Shown here piece by piece: positions 33,936 to 43,100 of a stretch of DNA of 64,000 nucleotides. The stretch is from Variovorax sp. UMC13 (GTDB taxonomy: Bacteria; Pseudomonadota; Gammaproteobacteria; Burkholderiales; Burkholderiaceae_C): contig NZ_LZZW01000018.1 of the NCBI RefSeq assembly GCF_014170375.1, positions 370,775-434,774 of the forward strand, in the 5' to 3' direction. Both the position numbers and the translations under genes were made by a program. The notes beneath the pieces are model-generated. The model saw nothing but the letters and a program-made list of their open reading frames with translations, did not search any database and was not told the origin of the DNA. How positions within the stretch are numbered: position 1 is the stretch's first letter; each line of letters opens with the position of its first letter.

Positions 33936-34674
33936 CCTGCTGCTGAGCCGCTTCCCGGCGCACGGCTGCTATGTCGAGGTGTTCGCCGGAGGTGCCGCGC
34001 TGTACTTCCTGCGCCACCCCGCCGAGGTCGAGGTGATCAACGACGTGAACGGCGACCTGGTCAACCTGTACCGGGTTGTCAAGCACCACCTGGAAGAGTT
34101 CGTCCGGCAGTTCAAGTACGCGCTGTCCAGCCGCCAGATCTTTAAGTGGACCCAGGCCACCCCGCCCGAGGTCCTGACCGATGTGCAGCGAGCGGCGCGG
34201 TTCTTCTACCTGCAGCAGCAGGCGTTTGGCGGGCGCGTCGACGGCCAGACCTGGGGCACGGCCACCACCGCGCCGGCCATCAACCTCTTGAGGATCGAGG
34301 AGAACCTGAGCGCTGCGCATCTGCGCCTGGCCAGCGCCTACATTGAGCAGCTCGACTGGGCGGCCTGCATGGACCGCTATGACCGGGCGCACACGCTTTT
34401 CTACCTGGACCCGCCGTACTGGCAGACCGAGGGCTACGGGGTGCCCTTCGAGTGGCCCCAGTACGAGCTGATGGCCGCCAAGCTACGCCAGCTCAAGGGC
34501 AAGGCGATCATCAGCCTCAACGACCACCCGGACATCCGTCGGTGCTTCGAGGGCTTCGACATGGAGAGCCTGGCCATCGACTACACCGTGGGCGGCGGTG
34601 CGAACAGGGCGGAAAGGCGTGAACTGGTCATCTACAGCTGGGACCGAGACAGAGAGCCTGCGGGCCTTTTCTGA
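33883..34674 (+). CDS. DNA adenine methylase (Dam-type, D12 class N6 methyltransferase)
   Basis: 263 residues from the ATG at 33883, inside the end of com. It transfers a methyl group from S-adenosylmethionine to adenine. Motifs: PWLGGKRRL (about 8-16) for cofactor binding, EVFAGGAALYFL (about 32-43), and the catalytic DPPYW at 176-180. Similar to Dam, so the target could be GATC, but specificity cannot be read from the sequence. It likely protects phage DNA from host restriction or modifies expression. No restriction enzyme is nearby. Confidence 0.9.
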   Translation: MNPAPIIPWLGGKRRLADLLLSRFPAHGCYVEVFAGGAALYFLRHPAEVEVINDVNGDLVNLYRVVKHHLEEFVRQFKYALSSRQIFKWTQATPPEVLTDVQRAARFFYLQQQAFGGRVDGQTWGTATTAPAINLLRIEENLSAAHLRLASAYIEQLDWAACMDRYDRAHTLFYLDPPYWQTEGYGVPFEWPQYELMAAKLRQLKGKAIISLNDHPDIRRCFEGFDMESLAIDYTVGGGANRAERRELVIYSWDRDREPAGLF

Positions 34675-34686
34675 CCAGTCGCGCCC

Positions 34687-35259
34687 TTATTTCGCCGGCG
34701 AGCTAGTTGGCGCTGCGGGCGCTGCGGGCGCTGCGGGCGCTGCGGGCGCTGCGGGTGGCACGTTAATGATAATTGGCGCCTGAGGTTGTGCAGGGGGATT
34801 AGCCTGCTGCCCAGCAGCCTGGAAGGTGGCCACCGTCATCTGCTGGATCACCAGGCTGGTTCCCAGAACAGTGAGAACTACAGCGGCGATCTGAGCAACA
34901 ACCCACCACTTAAAGTTGCCAACCTCGGTGCCGATATGGTCGAGCTTGGTCTCGATGCGCGCGAGCCGATCACGAGCATCATTCGCGAAGTCTTCCAGTT
35001 TCTCCACACGTTCTTGCATGGGGTCATCATAGGGCGGCTCGTCCGAGCCCCTTGAGCGAGGTGGTACTGGAGGGGGGGGCACCACCGAAAGGCTAACGAC
35101 ATTGCCTTTGCTCCGGCCTCCGATACTGTTTCCGCTGTACTCGACGGAGGGCTCATCAATGCTCGCCGTGCGGTTACGGGTGAACTTACTGATTAAACGA
35201 GCCGCGTCCTTAGCGGCGGCGTCGGCGGCACTGGAGTCAGCACCAGGCGCCGAACTCAT
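34687..35259 (-). CDS. Small membrane-anchored coiled-coil cargo protein with PAA repeat tail
   Basis: 190 residues, transcribed against the phage late genes. The order is a disordered N-terminus with a PPPPVPPRSRG stretch, an amphipathic coiled coil (about 80-115, ERVEKLEDFANDARDRLARI), one transmembrane segment (about 119-138, WVVAQIAAVVLTVLGTSLVI), and a tail containing PAAPAAPAAPAAP encoded by a 9-base tandem repeat. It resembles XhlA-like or exclusion-type membrane proteins only in shape. A likely lysogenic-conversion gene, function unknown. Confidence 0.6.
   Translation of the reverse strand: MSSAPGADSSAADAAAKDAARLISKFTRNRTASIDEPSVEYSGNSIGGRSKGNVVSLSVVPPPPVPPRSRGSDEPPYDDPMQERVEKLEDFANDARDRLARIETKLDHIGTEVGNFKWWVVAQIAAVVLTVLGTSLVIQQMTVATFQAAGQQANPPAQPQAPIIINVPPAAPAAPAAPAAPAAPTSSPAK
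34711..34755. repeat. Five perfect copies of a 9-base repeat
   Basis: CGCTGCGGG repeats at 34711, 34720, 34729, 34738 and 34747. On the minus strand it encodes proline-alanine-alanine units at the end of the membrane protein. A 9-base unit keeps frame when copy number changes, so the tail length could vary between isolates. Confidence 0.9.
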
Positions 35260-35570
35260 CGCTGTGGGCCTTTGCTGGGATCCCGCGGCGGCAGCTCATC
35301 GTCCGGCGTACGTATCGCGGTGATGAAGTCCTCCGCGAGGTCGCGCGCGCCGCCTAGATATAGCCCGCGTATGTAGGCCAAGGTCCGACCGGCTGCTCCA
35401 TCCAAGACAAACTCACAGCTTTCAAAGTTGTTTTTTAACAGCCTAGGAGCTGGGCCACCCGCATAGACGATGCGGCAAAACTCAAATTCACAGCGTTCGT
35501 AGGTGTTGTCATCCACGTTGACCGTCTCGTTACGAAAGACACGATCGGTGTACATCGTCATAGGGTTCAT
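35256..35570 (-). CDS. Small cargo protein with CEF-type strands, function unknown
   Basis: 104 residues from the ATG at 35570; an in-frame upstream start at 35624 is possible. Its stop overlaps the following gene's start by four bases, so the two cargo genes form an operon. YERCEFEFCRIVYAGG and NFESCEFVLDG look like short pentapeptide-repeat-like strands with alternating cysteine and glutamate. The C-terminus is proline- and charge-rich. Position next to the right end marks it as a moron gene. Confidence 0.58.
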   Translation of the reverse strand: MNPMTMYTDRVFRNETVNVDDNTYERCEFEFCRIVYAGGPAPRLLKNNFESCEFVLDGAAGRTLAYIRGLYLGGARDLAEDFITAIRTPDDELPPRDPSKGPQR

Positions 35571-35692
35571 TTCAAGGCGCCGCAAGCCCGCGCCAGGGGG
35601 GTCGCCGAAACGCGGCGTGCCCACATGGTACCTACTGCCTCACAGAGTTTGCTTCTAAGGCAATTCGGTTGCTACAGGCGTAACGAGAAGAC

Positions 35693-35740
35693 GCGGTAGT
35701 TATCGCACTAGCCGGACGCAATTTATCGCGCCGCGCTTCA
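35693..35740 (+). repeat. Right end of the prophage with paired transposase-binding-like motifs
   Basis: TTATCGC occurs at 35700-35706 and again at 35723-35729, 23 bases apart, in the same orientation. The second copy leads into GCGCCGCGCTTCA ending at 35740. The Mu right end carries two A-binding sites about 22 bases apart and finishes in CGCCGCTTCA, so order, spacing and terminus agree. The flank ACCTT would be the 5-base target duplication; its partner should lie beside the left end, outside this window. The rest of the gap 35571-35845 shows nothing else I can name. Host sequence resumes at 35741, about 105 bases beyond the end of tctA. Confidence 0.65.
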
Positions 35741-35845
35741 ACCTTGGAGTGCGCCGTCGTTGCATCGTCATTGCGACATGCAGGCCGCTGCCCCATCCGA
35801 AGCCGGCGGCGAGGAGGGCGGTCTCGAACCCCTCGTCGCCGCGTC

Positions 35846-37378
35846 TCACTTGCCCAGGGGAATCGCGTCCACCGGCACGGCGGCGGGGACCGCCTGCTTC
35901 TTGTTCATGGCGCGCCGGAGGAAGGCGACCACCTGCCACACGATCACGATGCCGATCACGCTGAGCAGCGTGGCGCTGATCGGGCGGGTCACGAAGGCGC
36001 TGAAACTGCCGCGGCTCAGCAGCATCGAGCGGCGGAAGTTCTCTTCCAGCATCGGGCCCAGGATGAAGCCCAGCATCAGCGGGGCCGCCTCCATGTCCAG
36101 CCGCAGGAACAGGTAGCCGATCAGGCCGAACACGGCCGTCGTGTAGATGTCGTCGAGGCTGTTGTTGATGCTGTAGGTACCGATGCAGCAGAAGAACAGG
36201 ATCGCGGGGAACAGCACGGTGTACGGAATCTTGAACACCGACAGCCAGTAGCGCACCAGCGGCACGTTGAGCACCACCAGGAAGCAGTTGCCGACCCACA
36301 TGCTGGCCACCAGGCCCCAGAACAGGTCCGGGTGCGTGGCGATCATGTTGGGACCCGGCTGGATGCCCTTGACGATGAAGGCCGCCATCATCAGTGCCAT
36401 CACGGCGTTCTCGGGGATGCCGATGGCCATCAGCGGAATGAAGCTGGTGCGGGCGGCAGCCTCGTCGGCGGCGGCCTGGCCGGCCACGCCTTCGATGCAG
36501 CCGGTGCCGATCTCGTGCTTGTACTTGCTGAACTTCTTGTCGGCCGCATAGGCCGCGAACTGGGCGATGGTCGGGCCGCCGCCGGGCAGGATGCCCAGCA
36601 CCGAGCCGATCACGCTGCCGCGCAGCGCGCTGGGGATGATGCGCTTGAACTCGGGCCAGGTCGGCATCAGCTTGATCTTGCCGTTGAAGGGCGTGAGCAC
36701 GTTCTTGTTGTCGAGGTTCTTCACCACCTCGGCGATGCCGAAGCAGCCCAGCGCGATGCTGATGAGCCCGATGCCGTCCTGCAGGAAGGCCAGGTTCATG
36801 GTGTAGCGCGCCACGCCGCTGTTGACGTCGGTGCCGACCATGCCCAGCAGCACGCCGATCATGGCCATCGCCAGGCCGTTGAGCAGGCTGCCGCTGCTGA
36901 CGAAGCTCACGCAGAAGAAGCCCAGCAGCATCAGCGCGCAGTAGTCGGCCGGGCCGAACAGGAAGCCGACCTCGCCGAGCGCCGGCGCCATCGTCGACAG
37001 CACCACGATCGCCACGGTGCCGCCGATGAAGCTGGAGATGCCCGCGGTGAACAGCGCCAACCCCGTCTTTCCCTTGAGCGTCATCTGGTAGCCGTCGATG
37101 CAGGCCACGATGCTGCTGGCGTGCGGGATCTTCATGGTGATCGCACTCACGCTGTCGCCGTACTGCGCACCGTAGTAGATGCCGGCCAGCATGATGAGGG
37201 CGCCGCCGGTGGGGATGGAGTAGGTCAGCGGCAGCAGCAGGCTGATGGTCGAGAGCGGACCGAGGCCGGGCAGCAGGCCGACCAGCGTGCCGACGGTACA
37301 GCCGAGCGCGCAGTAGAGCAGGTTCTGGATGGTCAGCGCATGGCTGAATCCGAACGCGAGGTTGTTGAGGACTTCCAT
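35846..37378 (-). CDS. tctA: Tripartite tricarboxylate transporter large permease TctA
   Basis: 510 residues with about 11-12 membrane helices. With TctB and a periplasmic Bug/TctC protein it imports organic acids with a sodium or proton gradient. TctA hallmarks: GTLVGLLPGLGPLSTISLLL (about 30-50), AGIYYGAQYGDSVSAI (about 70), then GSVLGILPGGGPTIAQFAAY (about 260) and IGIPENAVMALMMAAF (about 325). The ATG at 37378 overlaps the stop of tctB by four bases. The prophage inserted just past its 3-prime end and left it whole. No binding-protein gene is adjacent. Confidence 0.93.
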   Translation of the reverse strand: MEVLNNLAFGFSHALTIQNLLYCALGCTVGTLVGLLPGLGPLSTISLLLPLTYSIPTGGALIMLAGIYYGAQYGDSVSAITMKIPHASSIVACIDGYQMTLKGKTGLALFTAGISSFIGGTVAIVVLSTMAPALGEVGFLFGPADYCALMLLGFFCVSFVSSGSLLNGLAMAMIGVLLGMVGTDVNSGVARYTMNLAFLQDGIGLISIALGCFGIAEVVKNLDNKNVLTPFNGKIKLMPTWPEFKRIIPSALRGSVIGSVLGILPGGGPTIAQFAAYAADKKFSKYKHEIGTGCIEGVAGQAAADEAAARTSFIPLMAIGIPENAVMALMMAAFIVKGIQPGPNMIATHPDLFWGLVASMWVGNCFLVVLNVPLVRYWLSVFKIPYTVLFPAILFFCCIGTYSINNSLDDIYTTAVFGLIGYLFLRLDMEAAPLMLGFILGPMLEENFRRSMLLSRGSFSAFVTRPISATLLSVIGIVIVWQVVAFLRRAMNKKQAVPAAVPVDAIPLGK

Positions 37379-37800
37379 CAGTAGAGCGGCAGGTTCAGGC
37401 CGAGAAAATTCTTGAAGGCGAACGCGACGAGGACCAGGCCGATCGAGATCTTGATGTTGCGCACCACCGAGTACGAGGTGCCCGCGAAGGTCGAGCAAAA
37501 CACCAGGAAGATGATCCCGAGGATCATGTTGATGTACTCGGAGATCACCGCGAAGCCGATCAGGCTCAGCAGGATCAGCACGATGTTCTTCACGCCGTAG
37601 TCCACCGGCAGGCGCTCGACGAAGAAGGAGCGGGCCGAGGTGATCAGGCCGATCACGAACAGGAAGCCGCTCACCATCAGCGGGAACAGGCCGGGGCCGG
37701 AGCGGGCCAGGTTGCCCAGGCTGTACGAGAACGCGACGCCGCCGAAGAGCAGCGCGATGGCCATGATGACCACGCCTCTCACGAAGTTGCGGTTGTTCAT
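37378..37800 (-). CDS. tctB: Tripartite tricarboxylate transporter small permease TctB
   Basis: 140 residues with four membrane segments (for example VVIMAIALLFGGVAFSYSLG and LILLSLIGFAVISEYINM). The start ATG at 37800 follows GGGAGGGACGCC; an upstream in-frame start at 37851 adds an unlikely hydrophilic extension. It is the small partner of TctA in the inner membrane. Upstream, 37801-38049, is a 249-base gap likely holding the promoter of tctBA; only AT-richer sequence near 37915-37985 can be noted there. Confidence 0.9.
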   Translation of the reverse strand: MNNRNFVRGVVIMAIALLFGGVAFSYSLGNLARSGPGLFPLMVSGFLFVIGLITSARSFFVERLPVDYGVKNIVLILLSLIGFAVISEYINMILGIIFLVFCSTFAGTSYSVVRNIKISIGLVLVAFAFKNFLGLNLPLY

Positions 37801-38049
37801 GGCGTCCCTCCCGCGGGCGAAGGGATGAGGGGGTGATGGCGTGGCATGCAAAGGTCTCCTTGTGGTTCACGCCTGGCCATCGGGGCTCTCTGTGAGCAAT
37901 GGTGGACAGGCGGCGAATCGTAGAAAACGATGCTTCCAATCGGCTTTCGTTTTGCCTGCTGCGCCCCAAAATACGTGTTATCACTGACCTGCCGCTAAGG
38001 GCATTCACTGCGGTGACACGCCGATGCCGTAGCCCCGTCGGTCGGTCGG

Positions 38050-39522
38050 TCAGCCGGCCTGTCGCGTGGCCGGTGGCAGCTGCAGGATGGCGCGCAGGCC
38101 GGTGCCGCCATCGGCCTCGGCCAGCACGATGTCGCCGCCGTTGCGCTGTGCATAGGCGCGCGCGATGGCCAGGCCCAGGCCGGCGCCGCCGGCGCGGTCG
38201 CCGGCCTGGCGGAAGCGCTCGAAGACCTCCGCGCGCCGCGCGGCTGCGATGCCCGGGCCGTCGTCGCTGACCTCGGCGCAGGCCATGCCCTCGACCCTGC
38301 CGGCCTTGACCGTGATGCGGCCGCCCACGGGCGTGTAGACGATCGCGTTGTGCACGAGGTTGGCCAGCGCCTCGTGCAGCTCGGCCGCGTCGGCCTGCAC
38401 GGGCACCGCGGGGCTCGGCGCGGCGCCGGCCGGAGCGTCCTCGCGCGCGTCGACCCAGCCCAGGTCCTGCTCCTTCTCGTGCGCCAGCGTCAGGTACTGC
38501 AGCACCACGTCCTTGGTGATGGCGTTGAGGTCGGCGACTTCGGCGGCCTGTGGCGACGCGGCGTCGCTCGCGTGGGCCAGCGAGAGCAGCTGTTCGCACA
38601 GGCGCCGGCTGCGCGCGATCTGCGTGACCATGGCGCGCAGCGTGGCGTGCAGCTGCGTGCTGTCCTTCTCGCGCAGCGCCACGCCGGCCTGGGTCAGCAT
38701 GATGGCCAGCGGGGTGCGCAGCTGGTGCGAGGCATCGGCCAGGAACTGCGATTGCTGGTCGAGCAGGCCGCGGTAGCTGGCGACGTTGTGGTTCACCGCC
38801 TCGACCAGCGGCGCCACCTCGTGCGGCACGCCGCCCGCATCGAGCGGCTCGGGCAATTGGCCCCGTCGCTGCACCACCGAGCGCCGCAGCCGCTCGAGCG
38901 GTCGCAGCGACCAGGTCACGCCCAGCCAGACCAGCAGCACCACGATCAGCACCATGCGCGCATCGCGGAACAGCTGCTGGCGCAGCGAAGCCGCTTCGGC
39001 CCGATCGCGCGGCTCGGTGCCCTCGGCCGTCTGCACCCGCAGCTCGTAGGCCTGGCCGTGGCCGTCGGCCACGGTGCTGCGCAGCGCGACCATGCGCACG
39101 GCGCGGCCTTGGTAGTGACCGTCGAACCAGACCGGCGAGGCGCTGTCGCCGCTGCGGGGCGGCGGTGGTAGATCGGCATCGCCCAGCAACAGCCGCCCCG
39201 CGCCCGCCGCCGTGCCCTGCGGCACGAGTTCGACGCGCAGGTGCCCGGTCTTGCGGCTGGCCGCATCGAACATGCGCTGCACCTGGGCGGCGCTGGCGTC
39301 GAGCTGCAGCGCGCCGTCGGGCCCAGGCGAGACGCTGCGGCGCAGGGCATCGGCCGCGTCGAGCATCACGCTGTCGTAGGCGCCCTGGACCAGGTCGCGC
39401 AGGGCGCGGTAGTCGTTCCAGCTGTCGAGCGCGAGCAGGCCCAGGATGCAGGGCAGCAGCAGCGCGAGCAGCCGCGCGCGGATGCCGAAGCGGCTGCGGG
39501 CTTCAGTCGCCGGCGGCGTCAT
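38050..39522 (-). CDS. tctE: Sensor histidine kinase, TctE-type
   Basis: 490 residues. Membrane segments at about 16-34 and 189-205 flank a periplasmic 2CSK_N-type sensor (about 36-185). HAMP-like region, then the H-box HQLRTPLAIML with histidine 266, an N-box (LVHNAIVYT) and G-boxes (DDGPGI, GGAGLGLAI). It should sense a carboxylate and phosphorylate the adjacent TctD-type regulator, with which it overlaps by 20 bases. Its gene lies just upstream of tctBA in the same direction, as in known tctDE systems. Confidence 0.88.
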   Translation of the reverse strand: MTPPATEARSRFGIRARLLALLLPCILGLLALDSWNDYRALRDLVQGAYDSVMLDAADALRRSVSPGPDGALQLDASAAQVQRMFDAASRKTGHLRVELVPQGTAAGAGRLLLGDADLPPPPRSGDSASPVWFDGHYQGRAVRMVALRSTVADGHGQAYELRVQTAEGTEPRDRAEAASLRQQLFRDARMVLIVVLLVWLGVTWSLRPLERLRRSVVQRRGQLPEPLDAGGVPHEVAPLVEAVNHNVASYRGLLDQQSQFLADASHQLRTPLAIMLTQAGVALREKDSTQLHATLRAMVTQIARSRRLCEQLLSLAHASDAASPQAAEVADLNAITKDVVLQYLTLAHEKEQDLGWVDAREDAPAGAAPSPAVPVQADAAELHEALANLVHNAIVYTPVGGRITVKAGRVEGMACAEVSDDGPGIAAARRAEVFERFRQAGDRAGGAGLGLAIARAYAQRNGGDIVLAEADGGTGLRAILQLPPATRQAG

Positions 39523-40189
39523 GCCCGGTGCTCTCCAGCATGTAGCCCAGGCCGCGCACGGTGACGATGCGCACGTCGCCGCCGGCCAGCTTGCGCCGCA
39601 GCCGGTGCAGCACCAGTTCGATGGCGTCGGGGCCGGCGTCGCTGTCGGCCGGGAAGACCTTGGCCGAGAGCTGCGACTTCTCGACCGGCGAGCCGGCGCG
39701 CGTGAGCAGCACCGCGAGCGCGGCGCTCTCGCGCGGCGTGAGCTGCAGCAGCGTGTCGCCCAGCATGAAGGCGCGGCTGCCGTGGGCGCGCGAGAGCGAG
39801 CCGCAGCGCAGCGCGGCATGCGGGCTGCCGCGCGCGCGGCGCGCCAGGGCCTCGAGACGGGCCTCGAGTTCCTCGATCGCGAAGGGCTTGCTCAGGAAAT
39901 CGTCGGCGCCGGTGTTCAGGCCCTTGACCCGGTCCTTGACCGAGCCCTGGGCCGTGAGGATCAGCACCGGCGTGCGGTTGCCCGCGGCGCGCAGGTCGGC
40001 CAGCACCGACAGGCCGTGCCGGTCCGGCAGCTGCAGGTCGAGCACGATGACGTCGTGGTCGCCCGAGGCAAGCAGCGAGGCGGCCATGGCCGCATCGGGC
40101 GCATGGTCGGTCACGTACCCGCTTTGCTTGAAGGCACGCAGGAGCCAGGAAGCCATTTCGGCTTCGTCTTCGACCAGGAGCAGACGCAT
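39503..40189 (-). CDS. tctD: Response regulator, OmpR family, TctD-type
   Basis: 228 residues. The receiver domain has acidic residues DE near position 8-9, phosphate-acceptor D51 (VLDLQLPD) and K101 (LSKPF). The winged-helix output domain (about 130-220) ends in RRKLAGGDVRIVTVRGLGYML. It most likely switches on the tct genes in response to substrate sensed by the kinase. Ten bases separate its start from the stop of the RND permease, which is transcribed the same way, so readthrough from that operon is possible. Confidence 0.9.
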   Translation of the reverse strand: MRLLLVEDEAEMASWLLRAFKQSGYVTDHAPDAAMAASLLASGDHDVIVLDLQLPDRHGLSVLADLRAAGNRTPVLILTAQGSVKDRVKGLNTGADDFLSKPFAIEELEARLEALARRARGSPHAALRCGSLSRAHGSRAFMLGDTLLQLTPRESAALAVLLTRAGSPVEKSQLSAKVFPADSDAGPDAIELVLHRLRRKLAGGDVRIVTVRGLGYMLESTGHDAAGD

Positions 40190-40198
40190 GCGCCGATC

Positions 40199-43100
40199 CT
40201 AGCGCGGCAGGGCGGGCTTCAGGTCCTCGTCGATGTGCAGGTCGGCGGGCTGACCGCGCAGCCGACGCACGGTGCGCCGGATCCAGTGCTCGATGTCGTC
40301 GATATAGGTGAACACCGCCGGCACCACCAGCAGGCTCAGCACGGTGGAGGTGATCAGACCGCCGATCACGGCCATCGCCATCGGCGAGCGGAAGCTCGCG
40401 TCAGCCGCGCCCCAGCCGAAGGCGATCGGCATCATGCCCGCGCCCATCGCGATGGTGGTCATGATGATCGGGCGGGCGCGCTTGTGGCAGGCGTCGCGCA
40501 GCGCATCCCAGCGGCTCATGCCCTGGTCGCGGCGCGCCACGATCGCGTACTCGACCAGCAGGATCGAGTTCTTGGTCGCCACGCCCATCAGCATGATCAG
40601 CCCGATCAGCGAGGGCATCGACAAGGCCTTCTGGCCGATCAGCAGCCCGACGAAGGCGCCGCCCAGTGCCAGCGGCAGCGCGCACAGGATGGTCACCGGA
40701 TGCAGGAAGTCCTTGAACAGCAAGACCAGCACGATGTAGATGCACAGCACGCCGGTCAGCATCGCCAGGCCGAAGCTGCCGAACAGCTCGGTCATGACCT
40801 CGGCGTCGCCGATCTCGGCCACGCGCACGCCCGGCGGCAGGCTGCGCATCGAGGGCAGGGCGGCGACCATGGTCTTGGCATCGCCCAGGCCCACCTTCGA
40901 CAGCTCGATCTCGAAGTTGACGTTGCGCGAGCGGTCGTAGCGGTCGATCACGGCCGGGCCGCCCTCGACCGTGATCTTCGCGACCTGGCCCAGCATCACC
41001 GGGCCACGCGTGCCGGGCACGGTCAGCCGTTCGAGCAGCGCCTGGTCCTGGCGCGCGCTGTCCTCGAGCTTGACCACGATCGGCACCTGGCGCTGCGCGA
41101 GGTTGAGCTTGGGCAACGACTGGTCGTAGTCGCCCAGCGTGGCCACGCGCAGGGTCTCGGCGATGGCGGTGCTGGTCACGCCCAGGTCGGCGGAGCGCGC
41201 GAAGTCCGGGCGCACCGCGATCTCGGGCCGCACCAGGCTGGCGGTGGAGGTGATGTTGCCCAGGCCGGGCACGGTGCGCAGGTCGCGTTCGACCGCGCGG
41301 GCCGCGGCCGTGAGCGCGACCGGGTCTTCGCCCGACAGCGCCAGGATGTACTTCTCGCCCGAGCCGCCCAGGCCCACGGTGCTGCGCACGCCGGGCAGGG
41401 ACTCGAGCGCGGCGCGCATCTGGTCCTCGATCAGCTGCTTGCGCGGGCGTTCGCCGCGCGGGTCGAGCTGGATGGTCAGCGTGGCCTTGCGCGTCTCGGG
41501 CGTGCCCAGGCCGGCGAAGGGATCGCCGCCCGCGCTGCCGCCCGCCACCGTGGTGTAGACGCTCTTCACATGCGCGATCTTCATCACGCGCAGCCGCGCT
41601 TCCTCGGCCGTGGCCGTGGTCTGCGACAGGGTGGCGCCGGGCGCGAGCGAGAGGTAGACCTGGGTCTGCGAGCCGTCGTCTGGCGGGATGAAGCCGGTCT
41701 TGAGCAGCGGGATCATCGCGATCGAGCCGAAGAAGAACAGCGTGGCCATCACCATGGTGGCGAAGCGGTGCGTCATGCACCACTCGGCCGCGCGCATGTA
41801 GAGCTTGAGCCAGCCGGCTTCCTTCTCCTGCGTGACGATGGGCTTCAGGATGTAGGCCGCCATCATGGGCGTGAGCACCCGCGCCACCACCAGCGAGGCG
41901 AACACCGCGAGCGAGGCGGTCCAGCCGAACTGCTTGAAGAACTTGCCGGCCACGCCGCTCATGAAGGCGGTCGGCAGGAACACCGCGATCAGCGTGAAGG
42001 TGGTGGCGATCACCGCCAGCCCGATCTCGTCGGCCGCCTCCATCGCCGCCTCGTAGGGCGTCTTGCCCATGCGCAGGTGGCGCACGATGTTCTCGACCTC
42101 CACGATCGCATCGTCGACCAGGATGCCCACCACCAGCGACAGCGCGAGCAGCGAGATGATGTTGATCGAGAAGCCCAGCAGGTGCATGCCGATGAAGGCC
42201 GGGATCACCGACATCGGCAGCGCGATGGCCGAGACGAAGGTAGCGCGCCAGTCGCGCAGGAACAGCCAGACCACGATCACCGCCAGGATCGCGCCTTCGT
42301 AGAGCAGGTGCAGCGAGCCGTCGTATTCCTCCTGCACCGGCTTGACGAAGTTGAAGGCCTCGTTGAGCTGGATGTCGGGGTGCTGGGTGCGCATCTCGGC
42401 CAGCGCGCCCTGGATCAGCTTGCCCACGGCCACTTCGCTCTCGCCGCGGCTGCGCGCGACCTCGAAGCCGACCACGGTCTTGCCGTCGAGCAGCGCGGTG
42501 GCGCGCGGCTCGGCGATGGTGTCGCTGATGCGCGCCACCTGGTCGAGCCGGATGCGGCGGCCGTCGGACAGCGGGATCTGGATGTCGCGCAGCTCGTCGG
42601 CCGACTGCACCGTGGCCAGCGTGCGCACCGGCTGCTCGCTGCCCGAGAGGTCGAAGCGGCCGCCCGCGCTCTCGGTCTGCACCAGCCGCAGCTGGCGCGA
42701 GATGTCGGCCGCGCTGGCGCCCAGCGCCTGCAGTTTGGCCGGGTCGAGGTCGACGTGCACCTGGCGCGTCACGCCGCCCACGCGGTTGACCGCGCCCACG
42801 CCGGGGAGGCTCAGCAGCTTCTTGGTCACGTCGTTGTCGACGAACCAGCTCAGGCCTTCGGCGTCCATCTTGGTCGAGGAGATGGTGTAGGCCAGCACCG
42901 GCTGCGCCGCGAAGTCGAGCTTGGTGACGACCGGGTCGCGCACGTCGGCCGGCAGGTCGGCGCGCACGCGCTGCACCGCGGAGCGCACGTCGTCGACCGC
43001 CTCCTGCACCGGCTTCTCGAGCCGGAACTCGACGATCAGCGTGGCCGCGCCGTCCTGCACCTTGGTCGTGATGTGCTTGAGGCCCTGGATGGTGGCGATC

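Larger units (their letters stand above)
1..35740. mobile_element. Transposable (Mu-like, B3-type) siphovirus prophage, left end outside the window
   Basis: A continuous set of phage genes: transposase A and ATPase B, repressor, lysis genes, Mu-type head genes and siphovirus-type tail genes, then a com-methylase cassette and cargo genes. No integrase is seen; transposase A would insert it, as in Mu. Every structural gene I can recognise is open and full length, so the element may be intact, but the left end and anything beyond DUF3164 (for example Mor/C-type activators) are not visible. Genes left of 6411 run leftward and genes right of 6514 run rightward to the methylase, unlike Mu, where early and late genes run the same way. 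Early-operon and late-operon neighbours mostly overlap by 4 bp, indicating coupled translation. Confidence 0.93.

Noticed and set aside
33717..34674. Complete restriction-modification system
   Set aside because: Only the methylase is present; the neighbours are com and cargo genes with no nuclease features.
35744..37384. 546-codon rightward frame opposite tctA
   Set aside because: Antisense to a complete TctA; composition is histidine/glutamine/alanine repeats typical of GC-rich shadows.
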